Shown here piece after piece: positions 42,735 to 51,102 of a DNA stretch of 64,000 bases (position 1 is the stretch's first letter; each line of letters begins with the position of its first letter). The position numbers were made by a program, and so were the translations under genes. A model generated the notes under the pieces. The model made no database searches. It was given only the letters and a program-made list of their open reading frames with translations, and was not told the origin of the DNA. Origin of the DNA: CAWBUW01 sp963792075 (GTDB lineage Bacteria > Chloroflexota > Anaerolineae > Anaerolineales > UBA4823); the NCBI GenBank assembly GCA_963792075.1, contig CAWBUW010000002.1:248001-312000 (forward strand), written 5' to 3'.

Positions 42735-43763
42735 ATGAAAACAGTTCGCCTTGCTCTAATTGGTTTTGGAAATGTGGGCCAGGGATTTGCGAAAATTTTA
42801 CTCGACCGAGGCGATAGTTATGCAGAAAATTTTGGGCTGCGCTTCATTATTGTAGCGGTCAATGATCTATTACACGGCAGCGCATTCAACCCGGCTGGTT
42901 TAGAGCTTACATCCTTATTGAGCGCGAAAGACCTTTCGAGCTTGCCGGATGGAACTGCTGGTTGGGATGCATTGGCAACAATCGTTCGCAGCAATGCGGA
43001 TGTAGTAGTCGAATTGAGTTATACCAATCTTCAGACAGGCGAACCTGCCATCAGCCATGTGCGCGCAGCGCTCGAAAATGGGAAACATGTTGTTACCAGC
43101 AATAAAGGGCCTATTGCATTGCGCTATGCAGAATTGGCCGGCCTGGCTCACAGCAAGAATTTACAAATAGGCGTTGAAGGCACCGTCATGAGCGGAACTC
43201 CCTCTCTGCACCTTGGAATGGAACTGTTGGCCGGCGCGGGCATACGCCGTGTGCAGGGTATACTGAATGGAACGACCAACTATATCCTGACCCAGATGGA
43301 GAATGGCGCCAGTTATCCGGATGCCCTGGCAGAAGCCCAGGCTCGTGGTTATGCTGAAGCAGATCCAACCGGCGATGTGGAAGGTTTTGACGCCGCCGGC
43401 AAAGTCGCTATCCTCAGCGCGCTCTTGATGAATTATCCCCTGCGTATGGATCAAGTCGATCGAACCGGGATCACAGGTATTACGAAGGCGGATATTGAAG
43501 AAGCAAAAGCGTCTGGCCAGCATTGGAAGTTGATTGGCAGCCTTGAAAAGAGCCAGGCAGGGATCACTGCCAGCGTGAAACCGGTCCGTCTCCCCTCCGA
43601 ACATCCTCTGGCGAATGTGAAGGGAGCTACGAATGCCATCACGTACACTACGGACCTGTTGGGAGATGTGACCCTGATCGGACCGGGTGCCGGCCGGTTA
43701 GAAACCGGGTATGCCTTGATTTGTGATTTGTTAAGTATATACCGGGCGATTCCACCAGGCTAA
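42735..43763 (+). CDS. Homoserine-dehydrogenase-family oxidoreductase without ACT domain
   Basis: 342 residues. N-terminal NAD(P) fold (RLALIGFGNVGQGFAKILLD), then the homoserine dehydrogenase catalytic region: TSNKGPIALRYAEL, EGTVMSGTPSLHLGMELLAG, ILNGTTNYILTQM, GYAEADPTGDVEGFDAAGKVAI with the conserved aspartate and lysine. The regulatory ACT domain of biosynthetic forms is missing. In a catabolic operon it may oxidise homoserine or a related hydroxy amino acid to the semialdehyde. The ATG at 42735 has TAGGAGAG upstream; an earlier in-frame codon would run through the palindrome. Confidence 0.88.
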   Translation: MKTVRLALIGFGNVGQGFAKILLDRGDSYAENFGLRFIIVAVNDLLHGSAFNPAGLELTSLLSAKDLSSLPDGTAGWDALATIVRSNADVVVELSYTNLQTGEPAISHVRAALENGKHVVTSNKGPIALRYAELAGLAHSKNLQIGVEGTVMSGTPSLHLGMELLAGAGIRRVQGILNGTTNYILTQMENGASYPDALAEAQARGYAEADPTGDVEGFDAAGKVAILSALLMNYPLRMDQVDRTGITGITKADIEEAKASGQHWKLIGSLEKSQAGITASVKPVRLPSEHPLANVKGATNAITYTTDLLGDVTLIGPGAGRLETGYALICDLLSIYRAIPPG

Positions 43764-43780
43764 ACTAAAAGAGATAACTT

Positions 43781-44953
43781 ATGCGGATTTTGGAATTCGA
43801 ATCGAAACAACTTCTGCGGGAGCAGGGGTTGCCAGTCCCCCGGGGCGAACTGGCCGCGTCTCCACAAGAAGCAGCTCAGGCAGCCCAGTCCTTAGGCGGG
43901 CCCGCGGCCATCAAGGCCCAGTTGCCTGTGGGTGGCCGCATGAAGGCCGGCGGTATTCGTTTTGCAAGTTCACCGGCTGGAGCAGGGACCGAAGCAGAAA
44001 CCCTATTTGGACAAAGAATTCGTGGCTTTTTAGTCGACCGAGTCCTTGTAGAAAACAAAATAGAAATCGATCAAGAGGTCTTTATCGGTATTCTTTATGA
44101 GGCCAGCGCTCGCTCAGGGATTCTAATCGCTTCGGCTTCGGGTGGTATCGATGTTGAGACAGCCCGGGCCGTTGTCCGGCGGCCTTTCTCGTGTGTAATT
44201 CCACCCAGCGAATATATCGGCCGGCAGATGGCAGCGGATCTCGGTTTCAGCGGCCAGAACCTGCTGCGTTTAAGCAGCTTGATTACCCAGCTTATGCAGT
44301 GCTTCCTGCGTTGGGATGCAACTTTGCTGGAAATTAATCCCCTGGTGCTTGATAAAGAAGGTCATTGGTGGATTGCAGACGTACATCTGGAACTGGATGA
44401 CGATGCAGCCTTTCGCCAGCGTGATCTATTGGAAAAGCTGCCCGGCAGCGCTAACCAGGCGTTGCCAAAATCGGAATTTGAACTGCGGGCAAAGGAAATT
44501 AATCAGAAGGATCACCGCGGCGTAGCTGGGAGACTCGTGCCTTTTGATGGCAACCTGGGTCTTCTGATCGGTGGTGGAGGCGCGAGCCTGACCACCTTTG
44601 ATGCCGTCTTGGATGCCGGTCTTAAACCGGCCAATTATTGTGAAATTGGCGGTAATCCCAGCGTTTGGAAGATCCAGGAACTCACCCAACTGATTCTAAG
44701 CCAGCCCCAGGTTGACAGGTTGGCTGTCATCATGAACGTTGTCAGCAACACCCGCGTTGACCTGGTGGCGCGCGGTGTTATCAAAGGCATTCTGCAGATG
44801 GGTAAGGAACCATCCAAAGTTATTGCAGCTTTTCGCATTCCTGGGTCATGGGAGGATGAAGGGAAATCCATCCTGGATTATTATGGAGTGCGTTATTTTG
44901 GACGCGAGACCAGTATCGACCAGGTGGTGGAGGCAATCGTATGCCAATCTTAG
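43781..44953 (+). CDS. Acyl-CoA synthetase beta subunit, SucC/MtkA-like
   Basis: 390 residues. ATP-grasp domain at the N-terminus (MRILEFESKQLLREQGLPVP, AIKAQLPVGGRMKAGGI) followed by the CoA-ligase lobe (LLEINPLVLDKEGHWWIADV, NLGLLIGGGGASLTTFDAV, YCEIGGNPS). This is the NDP-forming succinyl-CoA synthetase family, which includes malate-CoA ligase. It overlaps the alpha subunit by 13 bases. Because the operon also has an ammonia-lyase and a hydratase making malate-like acids, a malate- or citramalate-CoA ligase role is as plausible as succinyl-CoA synthetase (inference). Confidence 0.87.
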   Translation: MRILEFESKQLLREQGLPVPRGELAASPQEAAQAAQSLGGPAAIKAQLPVGGRMKAGGIRFASSPAGAGTEAETLFGQRIRGFLVDRVLVENKIEIDQEVFIGILYEASARSGILIASASGGIDVETARAVVRRPFSCVIPPSEYIGRQMAADLGFSGQNLLRLSSLITQLMQCFLRWDATLLEINPLVLDKEGHWWIADVHLELDDDAAFRQRDLLEKLPGSANQALPKSEFELRAKEINQKDHRGVAGRLVPFDGNLGLLIGGGGASLTTFDAVLDAGLKPANYCEIGGNPSVWKIQELTQLILSQPQVDRLAVIMNVVSNTRVDLVARGVIKGILQMGKEPSKVIAAFRIPGSWEDEGKSILDYYGVRYFGRETSIDQVVEAIVCQS

Positions 44954-45846
44954 CAAATGAAGCCACCCGCATCCTGGTGCAGGGCATCACCGGTCGCGAG
45001 GCAGCCACCTTCGTCGGCGAATCGATCCAATACGGTGCGCAAATTCTTGCCGGGGTCACGCCTGGAAAAGGGGGCCTGAAAGTTAATGGTGTTCCGGTTT
45101 TTGACACGGTGGCCGGAGCTTTGAAAGCGGTGAAATGCAATTCCACCATTATTTCTGTTCCGGCAAATTTTGTCAGAGACGCGGCGTGGGAAGCCTTTGA
45201 AAACGGTCTGCCTCTGGTGGTGATCGTGACCGAGAATATCCCCAAGCGGGATGTCGTGGCGATCCTGGAAAGAGCTGATTCAATGGGGGCGCGGGTTATT
45301 GGCCCGAATAGTCTGGGGGTTATTTCGCCTGGGCTGACCCGCATTGGCATGTGTGGGGGGAAGGCCGCAGACGTGAAACGGGCGTACAGACCGGGCCCGG
45401 TAGGTGTCGTTTCGCGCAGCGGGGGTATGATGACAGAAATTGCCAACTTGCTGACTCAGAATGGCATCGGCCAGAGCACCTGTGTGAGCATTGGGGGCGA
45501 TCCAATCATTGGTTCCACCATATTGGACTTGCTGCCGCTGTATGAGGCTGACCCTGAAACACAAGCCCTGGTCTTGTTTTGTGAGCCTGGCGGGACGATG
45601 GAAGAACGCCTGGCGGAACATCTCAAAGACCATCCCAGCCGGCTGCCAATTTTAGCATTCGTTGCCGGTCGTTTCGCTGACCGCATGCAGGGCCAACGTT
45701 TTGGGCATGCCGGCGCGATTGTGGAAGGTAAAACGGGCAGTCCCAGCAGTAAAATGGAAGTCCTTAGAGAGAGCGGCGTCCACGTGGTGGATAAATTGTC
45801 CCAAATCCCTTTGGTCCTTCACGATGTTCTTGGAAAGGAATTGTGA
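44941..45846 (+). CDS. Acyl-CoA synthetase alpha subunit, SucD/MtkB-like
   Basis: 301 residues. CoA-binding Rossmann fold (ILVQGITGREAATFVGES, GVTPGKGG), NSLGVISPG, RSGGMMTEIANLLTQNG, and the phosphohistidine loop RFGHAGAIVEG. Complete length for the family. Translationally coupled to the beta subunit through a 13-base overlap and followed two bases later by the small ferredoxin. Substrate acid not determinable here. Confidence 0.9.
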   Translation: MPILANEATRILVQGITGREAATFVGESIQYGAQILAGVTPGKGGLKVNGVPVFDTVAGALKAVKCNSTIISVPANFVRDAAWEAFENGLPLVVIVTENIPKRDVVAILERADSMGARVIGPNSLGVISPGLTRIGMCGGKAADVKRAYRPGPVGVVSRSGGMMTEIANLLTQNGIGQSTCVSIGGDPIIGSTILDLLPLYEADPETQALVLFCEPGGTMEERLAEHLKDHPSRLPILAFVAGRFADRMQGQRFGHAGAIVEGKTGSPSSKMEVLRESGVHVVDKLSQIPLVLHDVLGKEL

Positions 45847-45847
45847 A

Positions 45848-46093
45848 ATGGGCGTGTTTATCCAGATTGACTTGCTCCAAGATGATATTCCTCTCCAGAC
45901 GGCAGAACAAATCGTATCGTTGTGCCCGGTGGAAATTTTTACGATCCAGGAGCAGCGCCTCTGTGTACAGCTTGAGCGTGAAGACGAATGTACTTTGTGT
46001 GAATTGTGCCTGGCTGCCGGTCCGGTTGGGTCAGTGACCATCCGCAAAAATTATAAAAAAGAAGTATTAGTCTCTCGCGCAGACAAGCCATGA
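45848..46093 (+). CDS. Small single-cluster [4Fe-4S] ferredoxin-like protein
   Basis: 81 residues. Cysteines occur as SLCPVEIF near residue 29 and DECTLCELCLAAG near residue 52. In a two-cluster ferredoxin, one cluster uses three cysteines of the second CxxCxxC motif plus the CP cysteine of the first; exactly that set is kept here, and the other set is lost. It would bind one cluster. It starts two bases after the alpha-subunit stop and its own stop overlaps the next gene. The convergent aldehyde ferredoxin oxidoreductase is an obvious electron donor. Confidence 0.7.
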   Translation: MGVFIQIDLLQDDIPLQTAEQIVSLCPVEIFTIQEQRLCVQLEREDECTLCELCLAAGPVGSVTIRKNYKKEVLVSRADKP

Positions 46094-46656
46094 ACCAAAT
46101 TCAGCTTACCTCCCCCTTGACAGACCAGGCCATTGCCGGTTTGAAAGCCGGTGACCGAGTGCTGCTTTCCGGTGTGGTTTATACGGCCCGAGACGCTGCC
46201 CACAAACGGTTGGTAGAAACCTTGGTCGCCGGACACCCGTTGCCGCTTCCCATCAAAGGCCAGGTGATTTATTACACCGGCCCGGCACCGGCCAGGTCAG
46301 GCGCCATCATCGGCCCCGCCGGGCCTACTACATCCAGCCGCATGGATTCCTTTACCCTCCCGCTCCTGGAAGCCGGGTTGAAAGGCATGATTGGCAAAGG
46401 CAACCGCAACCTGGAAATCCGCCAGGCGATAAAACGTCACCGGGCAATCTACCTGGTTGCGACCGGTGGGGCAGCCGCTCTTATCTCCAAAAGGATCGTG
46501 AAAATGGACCTGGTGGCTTACGAAGACCTTGGGACTGAAGCAATTTTCCGCCTGGAATTACTGGATTTACCGCTTGTCGTTGCCAACGATATGTATGGTG
46601 GAGACCTCTATGAACAAGGGGTGGCTGCATACCGGGATGCGGAGATGCTGAAATGA
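46090..46656 (+). CDS. Class I fumarase/tartrate-dehydratase-type hydro-lyase, beta subunit
   Basis: 188 residues, matching the separate beta subunit (C-terminal domain of class I fumarases). Typical segments: LTDQAIAGLKAGDRVLLSG, VIYYTGPAPARSGAIIGPAG, TSSRMDSFTLPLLEAGLKGMIGKG, TGGAAALISKRI and YEDLGTEAIFRLEL. It forms the hydratase with the alpha subunit encoded next (4-base overlap). Substrate could be fumarate, mesaconate or tartrate; mesaconate/citramalate fits the methylaspartate ammonia-lyase downstream. Confidence 0.92.
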   Translation: MNQIQLTSPLTDQAIAGLKAGDRVLLSGVVYTARDAAHKRLVETLVAGHPLPLPIKGQVIYYTGPAPARSGAIIGPAGPTTSSRMDSFTLPLLEAGLKGMIGKGNRNLEIRQAIKRHRAIYLVATGGAAALISKRIVKMDLVAYEDLGTEAIFRLELLDLPLVVANDMYGGDLYEQGVAAYRDAEMLK

Positions 46657-47501
46657 AAACCATACCAGTGAGTGCAGTTACAGAAATTGTCCGCCAGGCG
46701 GTACAGAAGATCAATTTTGACACCCCTCCCTCCACACTGGAGCGGCTGAGGGAAGCTCAAAACCAGGAGCTGTCCCCTGCCGGACTCCAGGCCCTGGCAG
46801 ATATCGTTGAGAACCGCGAAATAGCAGCCCAGCAGCGAGTGCCGATGTGCCAGGATACCGGGATGGCATTGGTGTTTGTAGAGATTGGGCAGGAAGTGCA
46901 CCTGACCGGGGGCACCCTCTCCGAAGCTATATGCGAGGGAGTCCGGTTAGGCTACCGTGAAGGTTACCTGCGCAAATCGGTCGTCGGTGAGCCGCTTTTT
47001 GACCGGCGCAATACAGGCGATAATACTCCGCCAATCATCCATTATGACCTGGTGCCGGGAGACCGCCTTAAGCTGACCATTGCTGCCAAGGGGTTCGGCG
47101 CTGAAAACATGAGCCGGGTGAAAATGCTCACACCTGCACAGGGGATTGCTGAGATAAAACGCCAGGTAGTGCAATGCGTGATCGATGCTGGACCGAACGC
47201 ATGTCCCCCGGTTGTGGTTGGCGTGGGTATCGGTGGAACCCTGGAAGCGGCTGCTTTGCTGGCAAAAAAAGCGATCATGCGTGAAATGGGTCATCCCCAC
47301 CCTGACCCTCGTTACGCAGCCTTCGAAAACGAACTGTTGAGCCTGGTAAATGCGACCGGGGTCGGCCCGCAGGGTTGGGGAGGTAAGGTTACAGCTCTCG
47401 AAGTCAGGGTGGAATATTTACCCACTCATATTGCCAGCCTTCCGCTGGCAATTAACCTCGACTGTCATTTACATCGGCATATTACCGTAGAAGTGGAATA
47501 A
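46653..47501 (+). CDS. Class I fumarase/tartrate-dehydratase-type hydro-lyase, alpha subunit
   Basis: 282 residues, full length. Iron-sulfur and catalytic segments: VPMCQDTGMALVFVEIG with a cluster cysteine, NTGDNTPPIIHYDLVPGD, AKGFGAENMSRVKML, and ACPPVVVGVGIGGTLEAA with another cluster cysteine. Oxygen-sensitive [4Fe-4S] enzymes of this type interconvert fumarate/malate or mesaconate/citramalate. It is 2 bases upstream of the ammonia-lyase gene, so the deamination product probably feeds it directly. Confidence 0.93.
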   Translation: MKTIPVSAVTEIVRQAVQKINFDTPPSTLERLREAQNQELSPAGLQALADIVENREIAAQQRVPMCQDTGMALVFVEIGQEVHLTGGTLSEAICEGVRLGYREGYLRKSVVGEPLFDRRNTGDNTPPIIHYDLVPGDRLKLTIAAKGFGAENMSRVKMLTPAQGIAEIKRQVVQCVIDAGPNACPPVVVGVGIGGTLEAAALLAKKAIMREMGHPHPDPRYAAFENELLSLVNATGVGPQGWGGKVTALEVRVEYLPTHIASLPLAINLDCHLHRHITVEVE

Positions 47502-47503
47502 TT

Positions 47504-48748
47504 ATGAAAATCATAGATGTGATTGCTTCACCAGGCCTGACAGGCTTTTTCGCAGATGATCAAAAAGCCATAAAAGATGGAGCCATTGCGGATGGCTTTG
47601 TTTATCGCGGAGAGCCAAAGACTACCGGCTTTACTGCCATTCGCCAGCCAGGAGAATCTGTCTCGGTGATGCTGGTTTTGGAGGATGGCCAGGTAGCCTA
47701 TGGAGACTGTGCCACGGTGCAGTATTCCGGAGTTGGAGGCAGACACCCGGTTTTCAACGCCGAGAAGCTGGTGAAATGTATTGAAGGCGAGTGGGCAGAT
47801 TGGCTGCGTGGCCTTTCCCTGAGCCAGTTCCGCCCTTTGGCAGACCAATTGGACCGGTTGACCCTGGATAGCCCGGCGCCCAAAGCAACCCGGTATGGGA
47901 TCAGCCAGGCGCTTCTGGATGCAGTGGCGCGCGCCAGAAAGCTTACGATGGCGGAAGTGATTGCACAGGAATATGGCACGACAGTAGCCCACCAACCGGT
48001 TCCCATTTACGCCCAATCTGGCGATGACCTTTACATTAACGTGGACAAAATGATCTTAAAACGAGTGGGAGTTCTTCCACACGGACTGATCAACAACGTG
48101 GAGCGCAAAGTCGGTCGCGATGGTGAGATTTTACTGGATTATGTGCGCTGGCTTTCTACCCGCATCCCTCTGATCGGCGGCGAAGATTATAAGCCGCGCC
48201 TGCATATCGATGTATATGGGACTCTCGGCCAGGTCTTTGGAGATGATTTGGACCGCCTTGCAGACTATTTAGGGAAGATTGCTGTCGCGGCTTTACCTTA
48301 TTCGATCCAGGTTGAAAGTCCCTTGGATGCCGGCAGCCGGCCGGCTCAAATTGAAGCGTTGCATTCTTTGCGCAATAAAATAAAGCAAAAGGGGATCAAT
48401 GTGCCCATCGTTGCAGATGAGTGGTGCAACACTCTCGAAGATATCCGTGAGTTTGTGGTTGCTGGAGCGGCAGATTTTGTCCAGATCAAGACGCCCTCAC
48501 TTGGTAATATTAGCCATACGATAGAAGCCCTGCAATTGGCGCAGCAGGGAGGCTCCTATACCTACCTGGGTGGTAGCTGCAACGAGACGGACCGCAGCGC
48601 CCAGGTATGCGCTCATATTGCCCTGGCTTTACAGCCTGACCAGATGCTGGCAAAACCGGGGATGGGTGTCGACGAAGGCTTAATGATCGTCCACAACGAA
48701 ATGAGGCGGGCGCTGGCTCTGGTTGCGCATAGGAAAACAAAGCAGTAA
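47504..48748 (+). CDS. mal: Methylaspartate ammonia-lyase
   Basis: 414 residues, enolase superfamily; removes ammonia from 3-methylaspartate to give mesaconate. Key segments match the clostridial enzyme as I recall it: DVIASPGLTGFFADDQ, YGDCATVQYSGVGGR, IYAQSGDDLYINVDKMI, VLPHGLINNVE (substrate histidine), HIDVYG (metal aspartate), VADEWCNT, FVQIKTPSLG with the catalytic lysine and conserved glutamine, and GGSCNETDRSA. In that last motif the clostridial threonine is serine here while the neighbouring cysteine is kept. No glutamate mutase gene is nearby, so the aspartate derivative probably does not come from the classical glutamate route. Last gene of the operon. Confidence 0.92.
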   Translation: MKIIDVIASPGLTGFFADDQKAIKDGAIADGFVYRGEPKTTGFTAIRQPGESVSVMLVLEDGQVAYGDCATVQYSGVGGRHPVFNAEKLVKCIEGEWADWLRGLSLSQFRPLADQLDRLTLDSPAPKATRYGISQALLDAVARARKLTMAEVIAQEYGTTVAHQPVPIYAQSGDDLYINVDKMILKRVGVLPHGLINNVERKVGRDGEILLDYVRWLSTRIPLIGGEDYKPRLHIDVYGTLGQVFGDDLDRLADYLGKIAVAALPYSIQVESPLDAGSRPAQIEALHSLRNKIKQKGINVPIVADEWCNTLEDIREFVVAGAADFVQIKTPSLGNISHTIEALQLAQQGGSYTYLGGSCNETDRSAQVCAHIALALQPDQMLAKPGMGVDEGLMIVHNEMRRALALVAHRKTKQ

Positions 48749-48774
48749 CCAGGCAGGTCTGTAGGGGGAACCTT

Positions 48775-49011
48775 TTACGCGGCTCCACCGCCTATCGGTG
48801 GATATAACAGGATGGTATCCGTATCCTTGACCAGAATATCATCACCGTCGAATAGATTCCCGTTGATTGAAATGATAGCCACCTCACCCCTGGGGATGGA
48901 TAATCGCTGCAATAAAGCATTCAGCCCAATGCTTTCATCAAGCTGAAACTCAAGCTTGCTTCGCTTGTGTTTATCATACCAGGCCAGGCTACCGCCCAAA
49001 TGCAGCTTCAT
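48775..49011 (-). CDS. MoaD/ThiS-like sulfur-carrier protein
   Basis: 78 residues with a ubiquitin-like pattern (KLHLGGSLAWYD, LEFQLDESIGLNALLQRL, VAIISINGNL, DTILLYPPIGGGAA). Such proteins are encoded beside tungsten-type aldehyde oxidoreductases and carry sulfur for the pterin cofactor. The C-terminus is GGGAA, not a bare GG, so activation would need trimming or work differently. The ATG at 49011 gives the family N-terminus. It is downstream of the oxidoreductase gene on the same strand, 13 bases after its stop. Confidence 0.8.
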   Translation of the reverse strand: MKLHLGGSLAWYDKHKRSKLEFQLDESIGLNALLQRLSIPRGEVAIISINGNLFDGDDILVKDTDTILLYPPIGGGAA

Positions 49012-49024
49012 TGAACACGCCCTT

Positions 49025-50927
49025 TTATTCAGGCAATAAATCGGCAGCCCATTCGATATCCAGTTGGCGCAGGCGTTCTCGGGTAGGCACACTGCTCGAA
49101 GGATTCCAGCCTTTCAATTGATAAAGCTTGGTTAGCGCTTCTGTGAAGTCGGTTTTCGAAATGCTGACGCCGCTCAAAACGCCGTTTTCCAGGGGTGCAA
49201 ATAATCGTTCCGGCAGTGTGTCATCCTGACGTGAAAATCCCTCACGAATATTAAAACGCGGGCCAGGTTGGTTGCCCTTTCCCCGATCTTTAGCAGGTCC
49301 TGGGTGTTCAGGTCCCAGCCAGTCGCGGCCTGCACGGCCATCCGCACTTGATCTACCTGAATAAATGAGCGTGGTACAGGCCCAAAATAACAGAAACCGA
49401 TCACCTTTCCAAGACTGCTCCAATTTTCCAAAATTGTATAGGCTGCGATCTTCCGGTCGCTCAATTCGCGAGCCGGGATGGCTTCTGTCAAGCCCAATGG
49501 GACCGCCCCCTTGAAAGTGATAAATTCTGGGTTTGCTACGATTGTATCGTGATAACTCACGACGTGGTCTCCTCCTGTTTCGGCGACCGCAAACCCCAAT
49601 CCCACCCCTACTTTGCCACGCGGATCGTGCATGGCCAGTTCTTCACCTTTTACTTGCATGGCATATTGACTCGAGCCTTGCCCAATGACCTGGCTTGCAC
49701 GCAGCGTCCCTTCTGCCAGCAGATCTCCAAACCCGCGCCGGTGGGCAATTTTTTCGATCATTTCGATCATTGCTTCTGGATTTCCAAAGCGCAGGTCTAC
49801 TCCATCAGTTTCCTTGGGTCCGATCAAGCCGTGTTCAAAACATTCCATCGCAAATGCAATGGATGAGCTTGTGGAGATAGTGTCGAGACCGTAGCGGTTG
49901 CAGAGCTCGTTGGCTTTTGCCATGGCGGATAGATCGTCGACGCCACAGTCCGAACTGAAACCGGCAACAGCCTCATATTCTGGACCGCCGTATGTGCGGC
50001 CCACCTCAAAACGAGCGCTGATTCCCACTTCACGCTTACAGCGTACAGCGCAGGCGTAGCAGCTCCCCCGGCCTTTAAGCAGATCTTTTTCATATGCTTC
50101 CCAGGACACATTCGCCGCCCCTTCAAATGACCCCTGGCGAAAGTTACGCGTTGGCAGGATGCCGGCGGCATTGATCCCGGCCGTAACCCCAGGGGTGCCT
50201 TTTACCTGCATATCCCAGCTTTGTGGATGGTTTTTTACCTGACCGGCCAGTGTTTTCCCCAATTCGGCCAATTTTTGGGGGTCGCGAGCGTTTTGGAGAT
50301 ATCTTCCAGTGCCGCGCACTGCAATCGCCTTAAGATTTTTGGAGCCCATCACTGCGCCCATCCCGGTCCGCCCGTTAAAGTGGCGCATTTCATGTGAAAT
50401 GGCTGCAAAGCGGACCTTGTTTTCGCCCCCCAATCCAATTTGGAGAACACGAATAAGCTTATCACCCAATTCCTGGCGGATGGTATCCTGGACGAAGTCC
50501 GGGTCATGCCCCCATAAATGCTGAGCATCACGGATCTCGACTTGTTCGTTGTGTATGTGGATATAAACAGGCAGTTTGGCCTGCCCGGAAATCACAATCG
50601 CCTCAAAGCCAGCCATTTTAAGTTCGGGTCCCCAAAAACCACCCGCTTCCGATTCGCCGTAAGCCCCGGTCAGGGGTGAGCGCGCCGCAGCAGTAAAACG
50701 GGTGGCTGTTGATACGGGGGCTCCCGTCAGGAGGCCATTTGCCAGCACCAACACATTCTCTGGGCCAAGCGGCTGTGCGCCGGGAGCAAGATTTTTAATA
50801 GCAGGTAGGCCGCCAGGGCCTTGCCGCCTGGATAGAGGCGGTACAAATCTTCTGGCATGGTTTCTTTGCGAATAGAGCCATCGGACAAATCAATATACAG
50901 TAAATTGCCGGTACTTCCGAATCCCAT
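49025..50927 (-). CDS. aor: Tungsten-type aldehyde ferredoxin oxidoreductase, interrupted by two homopolymer frameshifts
   Basis: Joined over three frames this is about 634 residues, normal for AOR, which oxidises aldehydes to acids and reduces ferredoxin. N-terminal GNLLYIDLSDGSIRKE and LYPGGKALAAYLLLK run to a frame break in a five-A run (50792-50796). The middle frame contains ANGLLTGAPVSTATRFTAAA, GRTGMGAVMGSKNLKAIAV, SCYACAVRCKREV (cluster cysteines), HDPRGKVGVGLGFAVAETGGDH and IGFCYFGP (fourth cysteine). A second break in a four-T run (49253-49256) leads to the true C-terminus FNIREGFSRQDD...AADLLPE. Adding one base in each run restores a continuous protein, so sequencing error is likely. 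AAGGATG precedes the ATG. Confidence 0.85.
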
Positions 50928-50999
50928 AATCTACCCATCCTTTTTCTACAGCGGAATTGACTTGTTTTTCAAAGGATTACATGATCCAAGATAGAGTAG

Positions 51000-51028
51000 A
51001 GTATAGCACGCTTCAACCCTAAAGTCAG
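51000..51028 (-). promoter_or_regulatory. Promoter of the aor-moaD pair
   Basis: Minus-strand CTGACT (51023-51028), 17-base spacer, TATACT (51000-51005); leader about 65 bases. Confidence 0.5.
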
Positions 51029-51043
51029 CAGAATCATCCGCGA

Positions 51044-51065
51044 GGGGTGCACTAAAAGGTTGTTG
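51044..51065. repeat. Flank-only repeat GGGTGCACTAAAA-GGTTGTTG
   Basis: Nearly identical to 29963-29985, where a 50-bp palindrome follows. No palindrome is present here, so this may be an empty or vestigial site. Confidence 0.5.
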
Positions 51066-51091
51066 ACCTGATTCTACCTCCGTGTTAAACT
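51063..51091 (+). promoter_or_regulatory. Promoter of the 51,103 gene
   Basis: TTGACC (51063-51068), 17-base spacer, TAAACT (51086-51091). The ATG at 51103 would lie only about five bases from the start point, so the mRNA may be leaderless or nearly so. Confidence 0.5.
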
Positions 51092-51102
51092 AAAAAATTG
51101 CA

